A stretch of 64,000 nucleotides of DNA from Sphingosinicellaceae bacterium (GTDB lineage Bacteria; Pseudomonadota; Alphaproteobacteria; Sphingomonadales; Sphingomonadaceae), in the NCBI GenBank assembly GCA_019285715.1, contig CP079108.1, positions 3,673,001 to 3,737,000 on the forward strand. Direction: 5' to 3'. Shown one piece after another: positions 58,284 to 64,000 of the stretch. The position numbers and the translations under genes are program-made. The notes under the pieces were generated by a model. The model saw only the letters and a program-made list of their open reading frames with translations, was not told where the DNA came from and searched no databases. Each line of letters starts with the position of its first letter. The first letter of the stretch is position 1.

Positions 58284-59597
58284 ATGCGTCTGCCGACGAC
58301 CGCCACCGCACCCTTCTGCCCGCCCGAGGTAGTCGGCACGGTCGCCGTGCCGGTCGGGCTGTCGCTGCTGCAGAAGTTCTTCCGCTTTGCCGGTCCGGGG
58401 CTGCTCGTCTCGGTCGGCTACATGGACCCCGGCAACTGGGCGACCGACATCGAGGCCGGGTCGCGCTACGGCTATGCCCTGCTGTTCGTCGTCGTCGCGT
58501 CGAGCCTGGCGGCGATCGTGCTGCAGACGCTGGCCGCCCGGCTCGGCATCGCCTCGGGCCGCGACCTCGCGCAGATCGCACGGGACCGCTATTCGCCCGC
58601 CGTCGCGCGCTTCCTGTGGGTGCTCGCCGAAATCTCGATCATCGCCTGCGACGTGGCCGAGGTGCTCGGCAGCGCGCTGGCGATCAAGTTGCTGTTCGGC
58701 CTGCCGCTGTGGCTCGGCGTCTGCCTGACCGCGTTCGACACGGTGCTGGTGCTCGGCCTCGCGGGTCGGGGATTCCGCAGCGTCGAGGCGATCGTGCTGG
58801 CGCTGGTCGCGACGATCGCGGCGTGCTTCGCCATCCAGCTGGCGATCGTCCAGCCGAGCCTGACGGCGATCCTGCCCGGGTTTATCCCTGACCCGGCCAA
58901 GCTTGCCGACCCGCACGCGTTGTACCTCGCCATCGGCATCCTCGGCGCGACGGTGATGCCGCACAATCTGTACTTGCACTCGTCGATCGTGCAGACCCGG
59001 GTGGTCGCCCCGACGGTGCCGGCGCGGCGCGAGGCGATCCGCTTCTCGACCGCGGACATCGTCGTGTCGCTGCTGCTTGCCAGCCTGGTCAACGCGGCGA
59101 TCCTGATCCTGGCCGGTGCCACGTTCCACGGCAGCGGCAACACCAATGTCGCCGATATCGAGGATGCGTGGCGGCTGCTGACACCGCTGACCGGGGCCGC
59201 CATCGCCGCGCCGCTGTTCGCGGTCGCGCTCTTCGCCAGCGGCCAGAGCGCGACCTTCACCGGCACCATCGCCGGCCAGATCATCCTCGAGGGCTTCCTC
59301 GACCTGCGCATCCCGTGCTGGCAGCGCCGCCTGATCACCCGCGGGCTGGCCTTGGTCCCGGCGCTGACGGGGGTGCTGTGGTTCGGCGATCACGCGGTCG
59401 GGAAGCTGCTGGTGCTGACCCAGGTCGTGCTGTCGGCGCAGCTGCCGTTCGCGATCTATCCGCTGGTGCGCTTCACCGGCGACCGCTCGATCATGGGGCA
59501 GTTCGCAAGTCCGGTGTGGCTGCGGGCGCTGGCGTGGGTGCTGTTCGCGGTCATCGCGGCCGCGAATATCTGGCTGGTCGTCGACTTCCTCGGCTAG
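58284..59597 (+). CDS. mntH: Nramp-family divalent metal transporter
   Basis: A 437-residue protein with about 11 helices. The two metal-binding unwound helices carry DPGN (MDPGNWATD) and MPHN (VMPHNLYLHSS). It imports Mn2+ or Fe2+ with protons. The ATG at 58284 was chosen; an upstream ATG at 58236 is possible. The stop interlocks with the convergent hydrolase gene in CTAG. Confidence 0.94.
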   Translation: MRLPTTATAPFCPPEVVGTVAVPVGLSLLQKFFRFAGPGLLVSVGYMDPGNWATDIEAGSRYGYALLFVVVASSLAAIVLQTLAARLGIASGRDLAQIARDRYSPAVARFLWVLAEISIIACDVAEVLGSALAIKLLFGLPLWLGVCLTAFDTVLVLGLAGRGFRSVEAIVLALVATIAACFAIQLAIVQPSLTAILPGFIPDPAKLADPHALYLAIGILGATVMPHNLYLHSSIVQTRVVAPTVPARREAIRFSTADIVVSLLLASLVNAAILILAGATFHGSGNTNVADIEDAWRLLTPLTGAAIAAPLFAVALFASGQSATFTGTIAGQIILEGFLDLRIPCWQRRLITRGLALVPALTGVLWFGDHAVGKLLVLTQVVLSAQLPFAIYPLVRFTGDRSIMGQFASPVWLRALAWVLFAVIAAANIWLVVDFLG

Positions 59598-60508
59598 ATC
59601 TTGCCGTCGAGGAACGCGCGCACCGTGGCGACCGTGGCGGCGGGGTTCTCCTCCATGATCCAGTGGCCGGACGCCGGGATGACGGCACCCCGCACGTCGC
59701 TGGCGGCGAATTCGGTGACGGCCTGCATCGTCCGGCCGAACGATTTCTCGCCGCCGACCGCAAGCACCGGGATGGTCAGCTTGCCCGCCGCGACGAACGC
59801 CTTGTTGTCGACCGCGTCCTTGTCGAACGCCGCGAACTGCGCGAACCCCGAGTGCATCGCGCCGGGTAGCGCATACAACGCCGCGTAGTGAGCCCGCGAA
59901 GCTTCGTCGAACTTCTTCGGGTCGGAGGAAAAGTCGTTCCAGAAGCGGTCGAGGTAGATCCGCTCGCGCCCCGCCACCAGCCGCTCCATGTCGGGGCCAC
60001 CGAAGCGGAAATGCCAGAGCAGCGGGTTCTTGATGATCTCCTCCCACGGCCCGACGCCGGGCAGCGGCGCGTCGATCAGCACCAGTTTCGTCACCCGGTC
60101 GCGAAATTGCGCGGCGAAGGCATAGGCGACCATGTTGCCGATATCGTGGGCGACGACGTCGGCGCTGCGGACCTTCAACACGTCGAGCAGCCCGGCGATG
60201 TCGCGGCCCTGCGTCGCCTTGTCGTAGCCACCTGCCGGATGGTCCGACAGCCCCATGCCGCGCAAATCGGGGACAATGACAGTGTGGTCGCGCATCAGCT
60301 CGACCGCGAGCGGGGTCCACATGTCGCCGGTCTCGCCGTAGCCGTGAAGCAGCACTACCGCCGGGCCGCTGCCGCCGACGCGGACATGGAGCGTCGTGCC
60401 GTTGGTGGCGATCTCGCTGATCCGGAACTTCGCCGGATAGGGCCTGACCTCGGCGGTGGCCGCAGTCGCCAAGGTCAACGCGAGGGCGGCAATCAGGGCG
60501 CGATGCAT
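59594..60508 (-). CDS. Secreted alpha/beta hydrolase with Asp nucleophile
   Basis: A 304-residue hydrolase with a signal peptide (LIAALALTLATAATA). The nucleophile elbow is VAHDIGNMVAY, where aspartate replaces serine, as in epoxide hydrolases and haloalkane dehalogenases. LHGYGETG is the oxyanion region and SGHWIMEE carries the catalytic His. The ATG at 60508 has GGAGACGCC before it. The true substrate is unknown. Confidence 0.88.
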   Translation of the reverse strand: MHRALIAALALTLATAATAEVRPYPAKFRISEIATNGTTLHVRVGGSGPAVVLLHGYGETGDMWTPLAVELMRDHTVIVPDLRGMGLSDHPAGGYDKATQGRDIAGLLDVLKVRSADVVAHDIGNMVAYAFAAQFRDRVTKLVLIDAPLPGVGPWEEIIKNPLLWHFRFGGPDMERLVAGRERIYLDRFWNDFSSDPKKFDEASRAHYAALYALPGAMHSGFAQFAAFDKDAVDNKAFVAAGKLTIPVLAVGGEKSFGRTMQAVTEFAASDVRGAVIPASGHWIMEENPAATVATVRAFLDGKI

Positions 60509-60579
60509 CGGCGTCTCCGGAGGTCGCAGGACGTTAGCGGCGATCTCGTTCCGGTACCAGTGTGTTACCCACGCCCGTG

Positions 60580-61020
60580 TCAGCTTTCGTCGGGCACGAC
60601 CTTGGCGACGCCGAGGCGCCGCAACTCGATCTTCGGGCAGCGGTTCATCACCACCTTCAGGCCCGCCGCCTCGGCCTTGGCGGCGGCCTCGGCGTTCTCG
60701 ATGCCGAGCTGCATCCACACGGCTTTCGCTCCGACGGCTATGGCGTCGTCGACGATCGGGCCGACGTCCTCCGAGCGGCGGAAGATGTCGACGATGTCGA
60801 TGGGGTCGCCGATCTGCGCCAGCTCGCGCCAGACGAACTCGCCGTGGACGTGCTCGCCGGTGATCCGCGGGTTGACCGGGATGGCGCGGTAGCCGTGCGC
60901 CTGCAGCGCGCCCATCACCTCGTAGCTCGCCTTGGCGGGATCGTCGGATGCGCCGACGACCGCGATGGTGCGCGCCGAGGTCAGCAGGTCGCGGAGTTCG
61001 TCGTCGGTGGTCAGCGGCAT
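60580..61020 (-). CDS. CoA-binding protein (YccU type)
   Basis: A 146-residue Rossmann-like protein with TIAVVGASDDPAKASYEVM, IPVNPR and a late MNRCPKIE block, as in the YccU family of CoA-binding proteins. No catalytic activity is known for this family. It lies downstream of mrp, with a 33-bp palindrome between. Confidence 0.9.
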   Translation of the reverse strand: MPLTTDDELRDLLTSARTIAVVGASDDPAKASYEVMGALQAHGYRAIPVNPRITGEHVHGEFVWRELAQIGDPIDIVDIFRRSEDVGPIVDDAIAVGAKAVWMQLGIENAEAAAKAEAAGLKVVMNRCPKIELRRLGVAKVVPDES

Positions 61021-61041
61021 GGCGTGGTCCTTGGCTTCGTT

Positions 61042-61137
61042 TTGTCATTCCGGCGAAGGCCGGAACCCAGTTGCATTACAAACTCTGAATTCGGAGCCTT
61101 GGACGCAACTGGGTTCCGGCCTTCGCCGGAATGACAA
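61042..61137. repeat. Perfect 33-bp palindrome between mrp and the CoA-binding protein gene
   Basis: Arms 61042-61074 and 61105-61137 are exact inverted copies with a 30-base loop, starting TTGTCATTCCGGCGAAGG. It is the longest member of the palindrome family in the window and sits between two minus-strand genes. Confidence 0.92.
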
Positions 61138-61148
61138 CTCGGAATACG

Positions 61149-62165
61149 CTACAAACCCAGCCCCGCCGCCACCCGTTCCGCGATGCCCGCGAACTCCGGT
61201 GCCGCGCCCGGCTCCCCAGCGTCCGAGGCCAGCCGCAGCGCCATCGTCAGGGGCACCGCCCCCAGGAACGGCACGCCGACACCCTCGCCGAGCGCCTCCG
61301 CGCCGCCGTGGCCGAAGATGTCGCTGCGCTCGCCGCAGTGCGGGCAGACGAAGGTCGACATGTTCTCGACCAGCCCGATCACCGGCACCCCGACCTCGAC
61401 GAACATCGCGATGGCCCGGCGCGCGTCGATCAGCGCGAGGTCCTGCGGGGTCGAGACGATCAGCGCGCCGCTGGGCTTGAGCTTCTGCGACATGGTCAGC
61501 TGGATGTCGCCGGTGCCGGGCGGCAGGTCGATGACCAGCACGTCGAGCGCCCCCCAGTTGGCGCTCTCGACCATCTGCATCATCGCCGACGCCGCCATCG
61601 GCCCGCGCCAGATCACCGCCTTGTCCTGCGCCATCATCATGCCGATCGACAGCGCCTTGATGCCGTGCGCGACCATCGGCAGCAGCTTCTTGTCCTCGAT
61701 CTGGGCGCGGCCCGGCAGCCCCAGCAACGTCGGCACCGACGGCCCGTAGATGTCGGCATCGAGCAGCCCGACCGCGAGGCCGCGCTTGGCCAGAGCCACC
61801 GCGACGTTGGCGGCGATCGTCGACTTGCCGACCCCGCCCTTGCCGCTGGCGACTGCGAGCAGCCGCCGGATGCCGGGCACGGCGCTGTCCTGGGCGACCG
61901 CCGGACCATCGGGCACCGCACCGCGGTCGGCGGTGAGGATGATGCGTGTCGCGGTGACACCTGGGACGCCGCGCGCGGCAACCTCGACGGCAGCGCGCAG
62001 ACGTTCAGCGGCGGCGCGGTCGAGGCCGTCGACGGCGAGCACGAGGCCCGCCGTGCCGTCGGCGAATGTCAGGCCCGAGGCGCGTCCCGACGCGACGATA
62101 TCGTCGCTGCGGGATGGGTCGGTCACGGCCGCGAGCGCGGCGGCGAGGTCGTCGCGGCTGGTCAT
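61149..62165 (-). CDS. mrp: Mrp/ApbC iron-sulfur cluster carrier ATPase
   Basis: A 338-residue P-loop protein with Walker A SGKGGVGKST, a Mrp N-terminal domain and the CPHCGE pair of cysteines that bind the bridging Fe-S cluster. It loads Fe-S clusters into apoproteins. The ATG at 62165 has AAAGGAC upstream; the longer frame to 62570 is antisense to hflK and rejected. Confidence 0.95.
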   Translation of the reverse strand: MTSRDDLAAALAAVTDPSRSDDIVASGRASGLTFADGTAGLVLAVDGLDRAAAERLRAAVEVAARGVPGVTATRIILTADRGAVPDGPAVAQDSAVPGIRRLLAVASGKGGVGKSTIAANVAVALAKRGLAVGLLDADIYGPSVPTLLGLPGRAQIEDKKLLPMVAHGIKALSIGMMMAQDKAVIWRGPMAASAMMQMVESANWGALDVLVIDLPPGTGDIQLTMSQKLKPSGALIVSTPQDLALIDARRAIAMFVEVGVPVIGLVENMSTFVCPHCGERSDIFGHGGAEALGEGVGVPFLGAVPLTMALRLASDAGEPGAAPEFAGIAERVAAGLGL

Positions 62166-62259
62166 GGCGCGTCCTTTTGGCTCAATTGGGCTGCATCTCG
62201 CAAATTGCGCCCCACGTCGTATATAGCGAAGACTGATCCCCACGCCCGCAGGAACCTTG

Positions 62260-63402
62260 ATGCCCTGGCAGAATAATAACGACAGCAGCGGCGGGGGCGG
62301 TGGTCCCTGGGGTGGCGGTGCTGGCGGAGGTTCCGGCAGCGGTGGTTCGGGCGGCAGCGGCGGTTCGGGCGGCGGCGACGGCAAGCCCCCGAAGAGCCCG
62401 TGGGGCGAGGGTCCGCCGCGACGGCCCAACCGCCCGACCGGGCGCGGCACCACCGACTTCGACGCCTTCATCAAGCGCAGCCAGGCGAAGCTCCGCGAAT
62501 CGCTGCCGGGTGGCGGCAATGGCGGCGGCAGCCACGGTAACTTCGAGATCAACAACCGCACCATCGGCATCGGCCTCGGCGTGCTCGTGCTTCTCTGGGT
62601 CGGCCTGACCTCGACCTACCGCGTCGACCCGCAGGAGCGCGGCGTCGTCATGCGCTTCGGTCGCTACGTCGAGACCACCGGACCGGGCTTCCACTTCAAG
62701 CTGCCCGCGCCGATCGACACCGTCATCAAGCCCAAGGTCGAGGAGATCCACTCGGTCGATATCGGCGTCGGCGAAGGCACTGCCGAAAACTTGATGCTCA
62801 CCGGCGACCAGAACATCATCGACATCGCCTACGCGGTGCGCTGGAAGATCCGCGACCCTGAGCTGTACCTGTTCGAGCTGGCGCAGCCCGAGGACACCAT
62901 CCGCGAGGTCGCCGAGAGCGCGATGCGGGCCGAGATCGGTCACACCACGCTGAACGCCGCGATCGGTCCCCAGCGTGCCCAGATCGCCGACCAGGTCCGT
63001 GAGCGCATGCAGGACCTGCTCGACAGCTATCGCGGCGGCATCGAGGTGCGCGGCGTCGACATCAAGCAGGCCGACCCGCCCGCCGCCGTCGACGACGCCT
63101 TCAAGAGTGTCTCGGCTGCCCAGCAATACGCCCAGCAGGCGCTCAACAACGCCAACGGCTATGCCTCCCAGCTCGCCGCGGTCAGCCAGGGTGCGGCCGC
63201 GCAGTTCGAGGCGGTGTACGCGCAGTACCGGCTCGCCCCCGAGGTGACGCGCAAGCGCATGTACCTCGAGACCATGGAGAGTGTGCTCGGCAAGGTCGAC
63301 AAGACCATTGTCGAGCCGGGCAGCGTCAACACCTATTTGCCCCTTCCCGAACTCAAGAAGCGGCAGGTGCCGATCGACGACACCACCGCCGTCAGCCGCT
63401 AA
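62260..63402 (+). CDS. hflK: FtsH modulator HflK
   Basis: A 380-residue SPFH-domain protein. The N terminus is Gly/Pro/Ser-rich (first 100 residues), a membrane segment follows (GLGVLVLLWVGLTST), then the SPFH domain beginning YRVDPQERGVVMRFG. With HflC it surrounds FtsH and limits its activity on membrane proteins. The ATG at 62260 follows AGGAAC. Confidence 0.96.
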   Translation: MPWQNNNDSSGGGGGPWGGGAGGGSGSGGSGGSGGSGGGDGKPPKSPWGEGPPRRPNRPTGRGTTDFDAFIKRSQAKLRESLPGGGNGGGSHGNFEINNRTIGIGLGVLVLLWVGLTSTYRVDPQERGVVMRFGRYVETTGPGFHFKLPAPIDTVIKPKVEEIHSVDIGVGEGTAENLMLTGDQNIIDIAYAVRWKIRDPELYLFELAQPEDTIREVAESAMRAEIGHTTLNAAIGPQRAQIADQVRERMQDLLDSYRGGIEVRGVDIKQADPPAAVDDAFKSVSAAQQYAQQALNNANGYASQLAAVSQGAAAQFEAVYAQYRLAPEVTRKRMYLETMESVLGKVDKTIVEPGSVNTYLPLPELKKRQVPIDDTTAVSR

Positions 63403-63410
63403 GGCCAGCC

Positions 63411-64000
63411 ATGTCCCTGACCCGCTATCCACTGCTCTGGGCCGCCATCGGTCTGCTCGTCGTGTTCGTGCTGATGAGCAGCCTGTACACGGTGCCCGAG
63501 ACCAAGGCGGCGGTGGTGCTCCGGCTCGACCGCCCGGTGCGCATCGTCAACGCCTATGATCCGAAGGCGACCTTCGGCAACACCGATGCCGGTCTCGTTG
63601 CCAAGGTGCCGTTTTTCGAGACGGTGCGCTTCGTCGACAAGCGCGTGCTCGACCTCGACATGCCCGAGCAGACCGTGCTGTCGACGGACCAGCTGCGCCT
63701 CGTCGTCGATGCCTTTGCGCGATTCCGCATAATCGACCCGCTGCGCATGATCCAGACCGTCGGCAGCGAGGACCGGGTCGCGGAAGCGCTCGCGAGGATT
63801 CTCGGCTCCAGGCTTCGTAACGAGCTCGGCAAGCAGCCTTTCGCGGCTTTGCTGAGCCCTGAGCGGACCGAGCTGATGAACGATATCCAGTCGAGCGTGA
63901 ACAAGCAGGCCCGCCAGTACGGCGCCGAGATCGTTGATGTCCGCATCAAGCGCGCCGACCTGCCGACCGGCGCGCCGCTCGAGAGCGCGTACTCCCGTAT
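63411..64000 (+). CDS. hflC: FtsH modulator HflC, 3' partial
   Basis: The ATG at 63411 comes 8 bases after hflK. The frame is open to the right edge (196 codons seen). It begins with a membrane segment (LWAAIGLLVVFVLM), then PETKAAVVLRLDRPVR, and later LRMIQTVGSEDRVAEALA and VRIKRADLP, matching HflC. It is cut by the window end. Confidence 0.96.
   Translation, partial: MSLTRYPLLWAAIGLLVVFVLMSSLYTVPETKAAVVLRLDRPVRIVNAYDPKATFGNTDAGLVAKVPFFETVRFVDKRVLDLDMPEQTVLSTDQLRLVVDAFARFRIIDPLRMIQTVGSEDRVAEALARILGSRLRNELGKQPFAALLSPERTELMNDIQSSVNKQARQYGAEIVDVRIKRADLPTGAPLESAYSR

Noticed and set aside
62290-62400. Repetitive GGTGGC-rich stretch as a possible DNA repeat
   Set aside because: It encodes the normal glycine-rich N terminus of HflK.
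62166-62570. N-terminal extension of Mrp
   Set aside because: Pro-rich frame antisense to the Gly-rich hflK start; the ATG at 62165 has a ribosome site and the usual N terminus.

Overview
The window is a high-GC chromosomal segment from an alphaproteobacterium, most likely a member of the Sphingomonadales. The evidence is an F1-only ATP synthase operon (atpH-A-G-D-C without the F0 genes), two secreted proteins ending in the PEPxxWA-type sorting tail common in that order, RidA/CoA-linked aromatic catabolism, and dense, often overlapping genes. No rRNA, tRNA or CRISPR array is visible. The only intact mobile element is one IS110-family transposase at about 37.4 kb.

Layout. 1-7.6 kb: end of a fused CaiB-type CoA-transferase, an acetyltransferase, then two large zinc-metallopeptidase-like proteins and an MBL-fold hydrolase in one orientation. 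7.6-11.6 kb: radA-cvpA-cysS on the minus strand plus a TMEM175-like channel. 11.7-16.3 kb: secreted PafA-like phosphatase, patatin-like phospholipase and a PEP-tail protein. 16.6-21.9 kb: the F1 ATP synthase operon, with a small secreted-protein gene inserted between atpG and atpD and a perfect 27-bp palindrome between atpA and atpG. 22-30 kb: housekeeping and small genes (UMF1-type transporter, CYTH-CHAD, recG, Sel1 protein, DNA glycosylase, tyrS). 30.4-36.8 kb: a catabolic block for amino-acid derivatives (D-aminoacylase family, APC permease, serine/threonine dehydratase, class V PLP enzyme, ornithine-cyclodeaminase family). 36.8-38.7 kb: a lower-GC patch with an orphan gene and the IS110 element. 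38.7-45.2 kb: an aromatic CoA-thioester cluster (thioesterase, acyl-CoA dehydrogenase, enoyl-CoA hydratase, MarR, SDR, divergent to a two-domain 2-aminobenzoyl-CoA/salicylyl-CoA monooxygenase-reductase and RidA). 45.2-48.9 kb: a CDGSH-bicupin protein divergent from a kynureninase-like PLP enzyme and an indoleamine-dioxygenase-superfamily heme protein. 48.9-53.7 kb: a GGDEF-EAL protein and a GGDEF protein flanking a secreted GH26-like glycosidase. 53.8-64 kb: rsmE, ubiA, pmbA, a cysQ-like phosphatase, mntH, a secreted alpha/beta hydrolase, a CoA-binding protein, mrp, hflK and the start of hflC.

The most interesting stretch is 38.7-48.9 kb. Enzymes of a 2-aminobenzoyl-CoA type pathway lie next to an IDO-like heme protein, a kynureninase-like enzyme and a CDGSH-bicupin fusion. 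By inference this is a route for a tryptophan-like or aminoaryl substrate, but no aryl-CoA ligase or formamidase is present in the window. A second theme is a family of long near-perfect palindromes (7.5, 18.7, 54.6 and 61.0 kb, with a short one at 22.9 kb) at gene junctions; one of them encodes the tail of a protein. A third is the repeated use of a shared CTAG for interlocked stop codons of convergent genes.
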